Assembly: GCA_029260615.1 (NCBI GenBank)
Contig: JAJDCX010000081.1
Coordinates: 1 to 35,561, forward strand
Source of the DNA: Phycisphaeraceae bacterium
GTDB taxonomy: Bacteria > Planctomycetota > Phycisphaerae > Phycisphaerales > Phycisphaeraceae
DNA length: 35,561 nucleotides
Direction: 5' to 3'
Part shown: positions 1 through 10,197 of the stretch, in pieces
Numbering within the stretch: position 1 is the first letter of the stretch
Layout: each line of letters begins with the position of its first letter
The notes under the pieces: generated by a model
Told to the model about the DNA's origin: nothing
The model's database searches: none
The model's input: the letters and a program-made list of their open reading frames with translations, nothing else
Translations under genes and position numbers: made by a program

Positions 1-141
1 CGGGCCCTCAAAGGCTACGACCCGACCCTGGAAGCGACCCTCCGCGGCAACAACCTGCTGACCCGCGACCCCCGCCAAGTCGAGCGGCAGAAGCCAGGTC
101 AGCCCGGTGCCCGCAAGCGATTCCAGTTCTCCAAACGCTAA
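1..141 (+). CDS. rpsI: 30S ribosomal protein S9, C-terminal part (5' end outside window)
   Basis: Only the last 46 codons are present. S9 is a small-subunit ribosomal protein whose basic C-terminal tail reaches the P-site tRNA. Frame 1 reads from the first base and ends in the highly conserved S9 tail: [20 protein letters not shown] followed by KRFQFSKR and TAA at 139-141. The final SKR and the TRDPR..ERKK-type block are the family hallmark, so identification is secure despite the truncation. A strong intrinsic terminator follows 29 bases after the stop, so this is the end of its operon. In most bacteria rplM (L13) lies just upstream, which would be outside the window. Confidence 0.95.
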   Translation, partial: RALKGYDPTLEATLRGNNLLTRDPRQVERQKPGQPGARKRFQFSKR

Positions 142-170
142 ACCAGCAACCCATTACACAGATCACGGAA

Positions 171-198
171 CCCACAGGCCATGCCCTGTGGGTTTTTT
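171..198 (+). terminator. Intrinsic terminator after rpsI
   Basis: An 8-bp perfect stem, CCCACAGG (171-178) with CCTGTGGG (185-192), has a 6-nt loop and is followed directly by six Ts (193-198). This is a textbook rho-independent terminator and closes the ribosomal protein operon before the next gene at 279. Confidence 0.93.
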
Positions 199-278
199 CA
201 TGGCACGACTTGCAATTCAAACACTTGTTTGATACAGTTGTTTTCAATCAGCCACCCCGAGAACAGGAGCACCAGCCC

Positions 279-824
279 ATGAGCCCCAGCAAGACCAAGC
301 CAAGCCGACGGACCCTGAGTTTTCACTCCATGGATGACCTTCTCACCGACGCCAAGGCACTGGCGGCTAGCGGAGCCCAAGCCAGCGGCGGCTGGACGAC
401 CGGGCAGGTGATCTGGCATGTCGCGGCCGTGATCGAAAGCTCGGTCGAGGGTTTTACCTTCACCGTTCCGCTGCCGATGCGGATCCTGGGGCGCCTGATC
501 CGCAACCGATCGCTGAAAAAAGGAATCCCTGCGGGGGTCATTAAAATCCCGCGTCAGGCACAGGCCGCATTTCTCCCGCCACCCGACGTGAAGTTTGACG
601 ATGCTGTCGCACAAATGACTGCAATCGTCGAGAAGGCCAAACATCGCCGTATGAACGCGGTCAGCCCGATCTTCGGTGCGCTCACGCACGACCAGTGGGT
701 TCAGTTACACTGCCGCCACGCCGAGATGCACTTCAGTTTTCTTTCACCGGTCAGCCAACCACATGACGCGAGCCATGCCCAATCTAACGGAAGAAACAAA
801 CGGCACGCAGCGGCGTCTGCTTGA
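279..824 (+). CDS. DUF1569 family protein (DinB-like fold)
   Basis: This 181-residue protein resembles the DUF1569 family, a DinB/YfiT-like four-helix fold of unknown function. Supporting blocks are an N-terminal RRTLSFHSMDDLLTDAKAL, then WTTGQVIWHVAAVIESSVEG, where the W..gQ..wH motif is typical and supplies a potential metal-ligand histidine. A later HCRHAEMHFSF holds further histidines. I chose the ATG at 279 because an AGGAG at 265-269 lies 9 nt upstream. An in-frame ATG at 210 lies too close to the rpsI terminator and has no ribosome-binding site. The 3' end overlaps the following TetR gene by about 60 bases in another frame, so the two are probably co-transcribed. No enzymatic role can be assigned; metal or small-molecule binding is only an inference from the fold. 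Confidence 0.8.
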   Translation: MSPSKTKPSRRTLSFHSMDDLLTDAKALAASGAQASGGWTTGQVIWHVAAVIESSVEGFTFTVPLPMRILGRLIRNRSLKKGIPAGVIKIPRQAQAAFLPPPDVKFDDAVAQMTAIVEKAKHRRMNAVSPIFGALTHDQWVQLHCRHAEMHFSFLSPVSQPHDASHAQSNGRNKRHAAASA

Positions 825-1482
825 CGCGGCGGTAGCCATCTTCGCCGAGCGGGGGTTCCGACGAACGACTGTGCGTGCTATATGTGAAGAAGCCGACGCC
901 AACATTGCGGCGGTGAACTATCACTTCGGAAATAAGGCGGCGCTATACGACGCGGCATTCGATCATGCCCGGCTGCGCTCAAACGAAGACAACCCGTTCG
1001 TTCAGATGGACGAGGCGAGAAATTTCCACGCTGACAAGCCGGCTGACCATAGGCTGTACCTCTTCATCCGCACGATGCTCGAGCACCAGTTCCGAAACGG
1101 CAAACCCACCGACCTGACCCGTCTGATGACCCACGAGATGATGCAACCCACTGCGGCACTGGACCGCCTGATCGAAGTCTCCGTCCGCCGGGTCTACACC
1201 AACCTGGTCAAGATCATCCTCGACCTGATGCCCCCCGGAAGCCCCCCCACCCCCGGAAGTTCCGCCAGCGGAAGTACAACTACCAGCAAAGACCGCGAGA
1301 CCGCCGCCCACCGCTACGCCATGAGCGTCAGCGCCCAGTGCCACTTCCACCACCTCGCCCTGCCGATGATCCAACGCCTCGAACCCAAACAACGCTACAC
1401 ACCCAAGGCGTTAGACGACCTCGCCAACCACATCCATCGGTTCACACTGGCGGCGGTGCGCGGCGACAACAGTCCCGTTTAG
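763..1482 (+). CDS. TetR/AcrR family transcriptional regulator
   Basis: This is a one-component repressor-type DNA-binding protein of about 239 residues. The N-terminal helix-turn-helix is clear: RLLDAAVAIFAERGFRRTTV, then AICEEADANIAAVNYHFGNK and ALYDAAF, which is the classic TetR_N pattern with the YHFgNK recognition helix. The C-terminal half, with RLMTHEMMQPTAALDRLIE, looks like the CerR/DUF1956-type ligand-binding domain. The start is ATG 763 or the in-frame ATG 775; both sit inside the end of the preceding DUF1569 gene. Around residues 160-175 there is a Pro/Gly/Ser/Thr-rich low-complexity insert. Its likely target is its own operon, but no operator was identified. The stop codon lies inside a long inverted repeat. 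Confidence 0.88.
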   Translation: MTRAMPNLTEETNGTQRRLLDAAVAIFAERGFRRTTVRAICEEADANIAAVNYHFGNKAALYDAAFDHARLRSNEDNPFVQMDEARNFHADKPADHRLYLFIRTMLEHQFRNGKPTDLTRLMTHEMMQPTAALDRLIEVSVRRVYTNLVKIILDLMPPGSPPTPGSSASGSTTTSKDRETAAHRYAMSVSAQCHFHHLALPMIQRLEPKQRYTPKALDDLANHIHRFTLAAVRGDNSPV

Positions 1483-1550
1483 CGGGCGATCGCAGATCGC
1501 CGAGTTTTGCCTGTTGGGCCAACATGCGGATCTGCGATCCGCCGCTAAAC
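1477..1550. repeat. Imperfect inverted repeat spanning the TetR stop codon
   Basis: The left arm, GTTTAGCGGGCGATCGCAGA (1477-1496) plus TCGC, matches the reverse complement of the right arm, GCGGATCTGCGATCCGCCGC (1526-1545) plus TAAAC, with a few indels. The loop is about 25 nt. The TetR stop TAG (1480-1482) is in the left arm. There is no T-tract, so it is not a standard terminator. It sits between convergent genes and could block read-through, or it could be a copy of a dispersed palindromic element. Confidence 0.6.
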
Positions 1551-1586
1551 GATAAACCGCGGCTCAATTTCAGTGATGCAATACGG

Positions 1587-2468
1587 CTATTCGTGGTGTG
1601 ATACTTCATTACCATCCGGGATCGAATCCATCGCCCCGCCCTTCGCCACGCACATCGCGGCGGCGGTGGTGGCGATCTTTAGGCACTGTTCGACGGGGTC
1701 GCCGGCAGCGCGGCGGGCGAGGAAGTAACCGATGAAGGTGTCGCCGGCGGCGGTGGTGTCGATGACGTCTGCCTTGATCGCGGGTTGGTGGACGGCTTCG
1801 CTTTGGCCAGCGTAGAGTGCGCCCTTGTCGCCGAGGGTGACGATGACTTCGCCGCCGGTCATCTCGGTGAGTTTAGGCAGCATCTCCCAAGGGTCGGCTT
1901 CACCACATAGCGCTTCGGCTTCGGTCTCGTTGACGATCAACAGGGAGACTTTGTTCAGAGGCCAGTTGCGGACTTCATCGGTCATCGGGGCGGGGTTGAG
2001 GCAGACGGACAGGCCATGGTCGGCGGCGGCGTTGATGAGGGCGGGGATGTGGTTGATTTCGTTTTGTAGTAGCAGCACGTCGCCTTTGTTGAAGCCGCCT
2101 AGTGTGCGGTCGATCTGGTCAGGGGCGATGGTCTGGTTCGCCCCGCCGTGCAGGAGGATGGCGTTTTCACCTGTGTTATCAACCTGGATCACGGCGTGGC
2201 CGGTGCGTGCAACGGAACCCACTTCGATCAAGGAGACATCCACACCGGCTTGGGTGAGTTTATCCAGCAGCCATTGGCCGTCTTCGCCGACTCGGCCGGC
2301 GTGTGAGACATCGGCCCCGGCACGGGCGAGCGCGACGGACTGGTTCGCGCCTTTGCCGCCGGCATAAACATCAAGCGATCGGCTGGCAATCGTTTCGCCG
2401 GGGCGGGCGATGTGATCGACGCGGTAGACGTGGTCGATGTTCAGGGAGCCGAAGTTTAGGATGCGCAT
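1587..2468 (-). CDS. rbsK: Ribokinase (PfkB family carbohydrate kinase)
   Basis: A 293-residue cytoplasmic sugar kinase expected to phosphorylate D-ribose to ribose 5-phosphate with ATP. The N-terminus has the substrate-binding blocks NFGSLNIDHVYRVDHIARPG and the PfkB signature GGKGANQSVALARAGADV. The C-terminus has the catalytic/ATP block DTTAAGDTFIGYFLARRA, in which the last Asp is the usual general base. Length is normal for RbsK. It may accept another pentose or nucleoside; specificity cannot be read directly. It converges on the TetR gene and is not linked to an rbs transport operon here. The ATG at 2468 has no Shine-Dalgarno sequence: its immediate upstream on the mRNA strand is a C-rich heptamer repeat. 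Confidence 0.9.
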   Translation of the reverse strand: MRILNFGSLNIDHVYRVDHIARPGETIASRSLDVYAGGKGANQSVALARAGADVSHAGRVGEDGQWLLDKLTQAGVDVSLIEVGSVARTGHAVIQVDNTGENAILLHGGANQTIAPDQIDRTLGGFNKGDVLLLQNEINHIPALINAAADHGLSVCLNPAPMTDEVRNWPLNKVSLLIVNETEAEALCGEADPWEMLPKLTEMTGGEVIVTLGDKGALYAGQSEAVHQPAIKADVIDTTAAGDTFIGYFLARRAAGDPVEQCLKIATTAAAMCVAKGGAMDSIPDGNEVSHHE

Positions 2469-2477
2469 GGGGCGTTA

Positions 2478-2501
2478 GGGATTGGGGATTGGGGATTGGG
2501 G
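2478..2501. repeat. GGGGATT tandem repeat, G-quadruplex-type motif
   Basis: Four G-runs (GGG 2478-2480, then GGGG at 2484, 2491 and 2498) are separated by ATT. This fits a compact G-quadruplex pattern on the plus strand and a C-rich i-motif pattern on the minus strand. It begins about 9 nt upstream of the rbsK start codon, where a ribosome-binding site would be expected. Confidence 0.75.
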
Positions 2502-2534
2502 AACCCCGCGCTTCTGGTCGGGCCGAGGGTCTGT

Positions 2535-2915
2535 CTACAGCATCAGGTAAGTCAGAGCGGGGAGCGCGGCGAGAAGTAACACGGCCGACCCGCAGCCCGA
2601 AGCGGCCTTGGGTTCTTGCGGCTGCCAGTCGGCGGCTTCCCGGTAGGCCTGATCGCCGCTGGCGAACGACTCGAAGGCGGCACACACATCTTCGGCCGAA
2701 AGTTCTTTGTCCGAGGCGATGAAATGCGCATCGGTCTGACTGTCTCGGTAATCCAACACCAGCCCGGAGGTGCCCCCGGCGACCTGCATAAAAGAGTTAT
2801 CCTCCAGCGTCAGGATCGCAAAATCCGTCTTGAGATCGGCGACAGCCTGGACGGCCTCGTTGATCGTGAAGTCGTCGATGGAATCGTAATCGCGGTCGGC
2901 GGTCTCCATACGCAT
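2535..2915 (-). CDS. Hypothetical protein with C-terminal hydrophobic tail
   Basis: A 126-residue protein that I do not recognise. Residues 1-100 are acidic and soluble-looking, including ILTLEDNSFMQVAGG and DAHFIASDKELSAEDVCAAF. A short linker PQEPKAASGCG leads to a C-terminal hydrophobic segment SAVLLLAALPALTYLML of about 17 residues, which could be a tail anchor. The start at ATG 2915 is supported by AAAGG 8 nt upstream on the minus strand. It lies 35 nt downstream of the neighbouring PH-like membrane protein gene and may be co-transcribed with it. No catalytic motif is visible. An immunity-type or accessory role is possible, but nothing in the sequence shows it. Confidence 0.6.
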   Translation of the reverse strand: MRMETADRDYDSIDDFTINEAVQAVADLKTDFAILTLEDNSFMQVAGGTSGLVLDYRDSQTDAHFIASDKELSAEDVCAAFESFASGDQAYREAADWQPQEPKAASGCGSAVLLLAALPALTYLML

Positions 2916-2950
2916 AGGCTCGGCCTTTCAGTGTTCCCGGGTCGGTGTGA

Positions 2951-3487
2951 CTACTCCCCGGACCGCCCGATTTTTTCACGGATCATCTCAAAGAATTGCT
3001 CGTCCCCATCATGCTCACTGGAAACGGGGAAGGAGACCGGCGTGCCGTCTTTGAGGTCCAGGTATATCTGGCTGTCGATGAGGAACGAGGTGTCTCTCGC
3101 CAGATTCAGGCCCTCGATCTGGTCGAACTCGATCACGGTCAGCGGGTCGCCGTTGGCGTATTCGCTGTAGATCACGACGCGTTGATCGCTAACGAAGTAG
3201 AAGCCGTTGCGTATGTCAGACATCGCGTCGGAATAGAAGTAAAGGATGGTCTCGTCGGGCTCCAGTGCGCCAACATCCCGCGCGGTGTCTATGAATTTAG
3301 CGGGGACTTCGTTGCCTGTGTAGACGCTGGTCTCCGGCCCGACGGTTCCGATGTAAGCAACCCAGCCGATACAACCCACGCAGGGCAGGACGACCACCGC
3401 CATCAGAACAATAATCAACCAGCCCCACCAGGGCATGCCGCGACGGGGAGGCGCGTTTTCGAAGGACGGGTGTGACATCTGATCCAT
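2951..3487 (-). CDS. Membrane protein with PH-like domain (paralogue 1)
   Basis: A 178-residue protein with a short Pro/Arg-rich N-terminus, one membrane segment (WWGWLIIVLMAVVVLPCVGC, about residues 19-42) and a C-terminal domain of roughly 110 residues. That domain carries a PH/GRAM-like pattern: GALEPDETILYFYS, FYFVSDQRVVIYSEYANGDP, then a VIEFDQIEGL strand. The V(S/T)DQRVV block is shared with the gene just downstream, so the two are paralogues. The start at ATG 3487 is preferred over an upstream ATG at 3547 because AAGGA lies 8 nt before it. It probably sits in the inner membrane with the PH-like domain on one face. Function is unknown. Confidence 0.7.
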   Translation of the reverse strand: MDQMSHPSFENAPPRRGMPWWGWLIIVLMAVVVLPCVGCIGWVAYIGTVGPETSVYTGNEVPAKFIDTARDVGALEPDETILYFYSDAMSDIRNGFYFVSDQRVVIYSEYANGDPLTVIEFDQIEGLNLARDTSFLIDSQIYLDLKDGTPVSFPVSSEHDGDEQFFEMIREKIGRSGE

Positions 3488-3631
3488 CCGAAGGTTCCTT
3501 ATCTTGAAACTAGATAGGCCGCATGATACATAAGAGGGCGGGATCATGCGATAGAAATATTACATATTACATGCAGACGCCGACAACCCCGCACATGCCC
3601 CACCCCTGCGGCATGAGGCGAGTAACTGACA

Positions 3632-4216
3632 TTAAAAGGACCACTCAAACTCAAAGATTTTCTGCCACGGGTCATTCCCCACACTTTTCATGCCATCTGT
3701 AATAGCCTCAAAAAGCTTTTCGTCACACCGGTCCTCAGAGGACACGACTAGGTGAATCATCGTGCCGTCACGCCCCATGATGTAAATCATGCCGACGTTA
3801 TGTTGGTTGATGTCCTTCAGAAGAATCTGATTCAGACCAATAGCCGTGATCGGAGATTGCAGATTAGACTTGTCGTATAAGACGACACGCTGATCCGTCA
3901 CCATGCAAAACCATTCGTCTGTTTCCTTACCATCGGCCTGATAGAAGCAATCGATGGTTTCGCCTGGATTCAGCGCACCTGCACCGTTGGCGGTTTTGAC
4001 ATGTTCTTGAGTCACCTCTGCCCCGCGAAAGATCCCCGCCCTCGGCTTGAGGTAATCCTTTATACCCAAGGCAAGAACGACGATCGCTACAATAATAATT
4101 AAACCGATAATCTCGCGCAAGATCGCAATCGATAACACGGCCGCGACTTTCGCGAAGATACGATAGACCAATCTGACAAACGAAGTGGGTTTATCGTCGC
4201 CGACCTCGGGTTCCAC
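3632..4216 (-). CDS. Membrane protein with PH-like domain (paralogue 2)
   Basis: A 194-residue protein with an N-terminal hydrophobic stretch (AAVLSIAILREIIGLIIIVA and beyond, about residues 27-52) and a soluble C-terminal domain. GALNPGETIDCFYQ, then WFCMVTDQRVVLYDKSNLQS and ITAIGLNQILLKDI align by eye with the neighbouring gene at 2951-3487. The reading begins with GTG at 4216; an AAGGA only 3 nt upstream makes this start uncertain. It lies 33 nt after the gyrB stop on the same strand. Base composition is noticeably AT-richer than gyrB. Its role is unknown; tandem duplication of this architecture is the main observation. Confidence 0.65.
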   Translation of the reverse strand: MEPEVGDDKPTSFVRLVYRIFAKVAAVLSIAILREIIGLIIIVAIVVLALGIKDYLKPRAGIFRGAEVTQEHVKTANGAGALNPGETIDCFYQADGKETDEWFCMVTDQRVVLYDKSNLQSPITAIGLNQILLKDINQHNVGMIYIMGRDGTMIHLVVSSEDRCDEKLFEAITDGMKSVGNDPWQKIFEFEWSF

Positions 4217-4249
4217 AGGTCCTTGCCCCGATCAGAGAAATGAGGTGGG

Positions 4250-6862
<2,613 letters not shown>

Positions 6863-6933
6863 TTATTATCCGCCCAAGGAGAAGCCACAAACGCGGCTTT
6901 CCCCTTGAAAATAAGGTGTTTTCAGCCACACAA

Positions 6934-6942
6934 ATGATAGCA
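6934..6942 (-). promoter_or_regulatory. Possible extended -10 promoter of gyrB
   Basis: On the minus strand this reads TGC-TATCAT, an extended -10 element (TGn plus five of six bases of TATAAT), 84 nt upstream of the gyrB ATG. No good -35 hexamer sits at 17 nt, which extended -10 promoters can tolerate. The evidence is by pattern only. Confidence 0.3.
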
Positions 6943-7024
6943 GAATCCGGGCCCTGACACCAGTGGTAAACAGCGGTTAAAGGGCGTGGATTAGGGGTTG
7001 AAATCCAGCTAAAAATGAGGCCGA

Positions 7025-10000
7025 TCAGGGTTGGTCAGGGCCGTCAGCGTCATCCACAGGCGTGGGCTCGTCGATCTGGTTCGCGGCGGGCTCGGCCTCA
7101 TCGGCGGGCTGAGGATCCGGCTCGACAGTGGGTGCTTCTGCCGACGGATTGTCTTGGGAGATATCTGCGACCGGCACCGGGGTCTTGGCTCGCATGGCCT
7201 TGATCTTCTCACCAAGGCGGGTCGCAAGACTCGCCAGTTCCGGGTCCTGCTTGAGGTCTTCGGGCGTAGCACCTCGGAGCCGGGCCCCGGCTTGAGACCA
7301 TGCGCGCAACGATTCGGCTTCACGGCCAAGACGGTAGAGGGTGTCCCCCAGGTGGTCGCTGATAATCGCCAAGGTGGCGGTCTGCGAGCCGCCCTTCCCG
7401 CTGGCTCGCAGGCGAACAACCGCCGCCTGCATAGCTTTACGAAGCCAGACCTCGGCGTCCTCGTATTGCTGGAGCTTGTAATAGGCCCAGCCAAGAGAAT
7501 CCATGTAGGCCTCGTTGGTCGGCTCACCATCCACCGCACGGCGGATCATGTCCAACGCCTTCGCGGGGTTTTCGTTGCGCATCAGCATGGCGTAACCCAG
7601 GCCGTTGTTCGTCGGGCCGTGGTCCGGGAATTTCACGAGGAGGTCGCGCATGACCTGCTCGCCTCGATCTTGCTCGCCCAAGCCGGTGATGGTCATGGCC
7701 AGCAGGTAGGTCAACTCAACCTCGTGTTCGGGGAAGCGGTCGACAGCTTTAATGATCCGTTGCTCGGCCCGTTCGTGTTCACCCATCTTCACCAGCGACG
7801 ACGCGATCAGGCTGACCAGCAGGTTGGGATTCTCCACGTCCTGCTTGACGATCGCCGCTTCCAGGACATCGATCGCTTTTTGATATTTACCCCACTGCTG
7901 ATAAAGAAACCCCAACCGGCTGGCGCGATTCGGGCCGTCGGATTCCAGCAGGAGCACGCGTTCCTGGACTTCAAACAGCCTCTCCTGGTCGCCGGCATCG
8001 CCATAAAAACGCAGCGCCATCCTGAGCAGAACCACGTCGTTGGGCTCGGCTTGCAGGCGGGCTTCCAACAGTGTGATCGCCTCGCCGGTCCGGCCAGCGG
8101 CGTGGTAGGTATCCAACAACTGGTTCAAAGCCCGGGCGTCCTGCGGGTTCTCTGCGAGCAGGCCCTCAAGGAGGGTGGCGGCCCGGTCGTAGTTCCGACT
8201 GGCGTCGTGGAGCTGGGCCTGGACCAGACGGCCGGTGCGGCTATTGGGGATCGTACCCAGCAATCGCTTGACCAGGATCCGCCACTTGGCGGTCTGCTCT
8301 TCGACCGGTGATGCTTTGCCCGGTGCGGGGTCATAAAGATCAAGCAGCGCCGCATACAAAGGCTCTGAAGTCGGCTTAGCGTTGAGCGCATCCAGGAGTG
8401 TCTGCTCGGCGTCGATGGCGTGGCCAAGGGACAACTCCAGATTGGCCTTACTGATTGTCAGCCGGGCGTCTCCGCCGGTGTCACGTATCACCCGGTCGAT
8501 CAGTTCGACGGCTTCCTGGACGTTGCCTGTCTTGGCAAGCACGCGCGACCGCAGCAGGATCACGCCGGTCTCGTTGGATTCCGCCAGGGGTTCCAACACG
8601 TCGGCAGCCCCGTCATATCGGTCCTGCACGATCAGAGCCTTGGCCAACTCAACACGGGCAACCGCAAGCTGGGGCGAGCGAGAAACCGCCAACTCGAACT
8701 GGGTCTGCGCCTCTTCAAATTGACGAAGTACCGCAAGGCAGAGCCCGCGCAACACGATGTGCATCGTCGCGTCCAACCCGTCCTTGTCGGTGTCCCCGAT
8801 GATATCCAATAGCCCCTGGGGGTCTTTCGTGTGGGTCACCAACGCGGTGCCGTACTCGTCCGCCATAGTTGGCGATTGTGCCATCAGGCCCGTGGTCAGG
8901 TCGACTGCCTTTGCCAACGACTTGCTGTCGTGCGGGGCCCGGTCACCGGGCAGCAGGTAGTTGCGTAGCAAAACATGGAAGACCCGCCGGCCTTCGGGCG
9001 CTTGCCGGAGATGCTCGGTCAGCAGTGTGTTGGCCTGTGAATCCGGGAGGACGTCGGCGGTGGCGATCGCCAGCGACTGAGGCTTGCCCTCGCTTAGGTA
9101 AACCGACTCAAGCCCCTTAGCGATCCTGGCAGAAGGGACGCCCTGGTTGACGATGTAGCGGACCATCGCCAGAGATTGTGCGTCGCCGTGCTGTCGTTGC
9201 ACCTGTTCGATCACCAGACGCTTGGCGAGGTCATGGTCACTAAGCCGAAGCGCGGCGTAGACCCTGCGCTTATTGAGTTTGACCGGGTCGGGGACACGGG
9301 CATCCCGTGCCAAGCGGTAGACATCAAGCGCGAGGGCGGGCTTGTCGAGCCTCATGTGCAGATCGCCGAGCAGTTGCCGGGTGACCCCGACCTGTCGGCG
9401 AAGCAACGCCTGGTCACGGGCGAAAGTGGAGGCGTGGATGGGGTTGGCTGTGAGTTCGATGTAGCGGTCGAACTGCTCGATGGCAGCGGAGGCGTGCCCC
9501 ATGCTGCGGAGGGTGTTACCCAGGAAGTGGTAGGACACTTCGGTCAGGGCCGGGCCGGCGTCGTCGCTTTGCAGCACCTCATAAAAAAGCACCGCCGCCT
9601 CTGCGTGGTCACCTTTCTCGATCGCAAACCGGCCGAGGATAAAGATGCTGCGAGCGTCGCCTGGCGCGAGATCAACGGCACGGCGAAAATACTGCGCCCC
9701 CTTGATGCGGTTGCCGGACCGCGTGTAGATCTCCCCGAGCAGCCGGAGCAGTGTCGGCTCGTTGGGCGCAAGCCTCAGTGCTTTTTCCAGGTATTTTTTG
9801 GCACGGGTGCTGTCACCCTCGCGCCAGGCCTGTCGGCCATCGATGTAGGCCTTCTGGGCTGCCAGCGGAGGCTCGTTCTGAGTGTCTTGAAAGTCATCGG
9901 GTTTCTCGGCAGCATCCAGGAACGCAGGCCTTTGCAACGTGGCGAGCACCTTGGCTATCGGGAGCCGGGCCTTGTCGAGGTCTTCATCGCTTAACGGCGA

Positions 10001-10165
10001 GAGTTGCTCCGCGGAAAGCCCCGGGGGCAATTCGACGTCGTAGCGTAAAACAACTCGGCCAAAGCGCCGGGTCTGGCCGCGATCCCCTGAGCCCTTGCCG
10101 GGCTGGCAACCGGTAGCCAGCATCAGACAGAGAGCCGAGAAGAAGATGATCCGTCGTGCCGTCAT
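7025..10165 (-). CDS. TPR-repeat lipoprotein, 1046 residues
   Basis: A large secreted lipoprotein. Starting at ATG 10165 it has a lipoprotein signal peptide, MTARRIIFFSALCLMLATGC, with the lipobox cysteine at residue 20. The rest is a chain of tetratricopeptide repeats: LRLAPNEPTLLRLLGEIYTR, AKALIVQDRYDGAADVLEPL, NNGLGYAMLMRNENPAKALD, AYMDSLGWAYYKLQQYEDAE and others. The Pro/Glu/Asp-rich C-terminus is disordered. The frame stays open about 150 bases upstream, but the signal peptide and an AGGA 9 nt before ATG 10165 fix the start. It is probably a membrane-anchored periplasmic scaffold. It lies 32 nt after hisG on the same strand. Its partners are unknown. Confidence 0.85.
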   Translation of the reverse strand: MTARRIIFFSALCLMLATGCQPGKGSGDRGQTRRFGRVVLRYDVELPPGLSAEQLSPLSDEDLDKARLPIAKVLATLQRPAFLDAAEKPDDFQDTQNEPPLAAQKAYIDGRQAWREGDSTRAKKYLEKALRLAPNEPTLLRLLGEIYTRSGNRIKGAQYFRRAVDLAPGDARSIFILGRFAIEKGDHAEAAVLFYEVLQSDDAGPALTEVSYHFLGNTLRSMGHASAAIEQFDRYIELTANPIHASTFARDQALLRRQVGVTRQLLGDLHMRLDKPALALDVYRLARDARVPDPVKLNKRRVYAALRLSDHDLAKRLVIEQVQRQHGDAQSLAMVRYIVNQGVPSARIAKGLESVYLSEGKPQSLAIATADVLPDSQANTLLTEHLRQAPEGRRVFHVLLRNYLLPGDRAPHDSKSLAKAVDLTTGLMAQSPTMADEYGTALVTHTKDPQGLLDIIGDTDKDGLDATMHIVLRGLCLAVLRQFEEAQTQFELAVSRSPQLAVARVELAKALIVQDRYDGAADVLEPLAESNETGVILLRSRVLAKTGNVQEAVELIDRVIRDTGGDARLTISKANLELSLGHAIDAEQTLLDALNAKPTSEPLYAALLDLYDPAPGKASPVEEQTAKWRILVKRLLGTIPNSRTGRLVQAQLHDASRNYDRAATLLEGLLAENPQDARALNQLLDTYHAAGRTGEAITLLEARLQAEPNDVVLLRMALRFYGDAGDQERLFEVQERVLLLESDGPNRASRLGFLYQQWGKYQKAIDVLEAAIVKQDVENPNLLVSLIASSLVKMGEHERAEQRIIKAVDRFPEHEVELTYLLAMTITGLGEQDRGEQVMRDLLVKFPDHGPTNNGLGYAMLMRNENPAKALDMIRRAVDGEPTNEAYMDSLGWAYYKLQQYEDAEVWLRKAMQAAVVRLRASGKGGSQTATLAIISDHLGDTLYRLGREAESLRAWSQAGARLRGATPEDLKQDPELASLATRLGEKIKAMRAKTPVPVADISQDNPSAEAPTVEPDPQPADEAEPAANQIDEPTPVDDADGPDQP

Positions 10166-10197
10166 GCGGTGCGGTCCTGTCCAAGCGAGGTCGTGAG

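Noticed and set aside
7031..8311. A 426-codon plus-strand open frame
   Set aside because: It is antisense to the TPR lipoprotein, has no recognisable domain, and is explained by the GC-rich codon use of the real gene.
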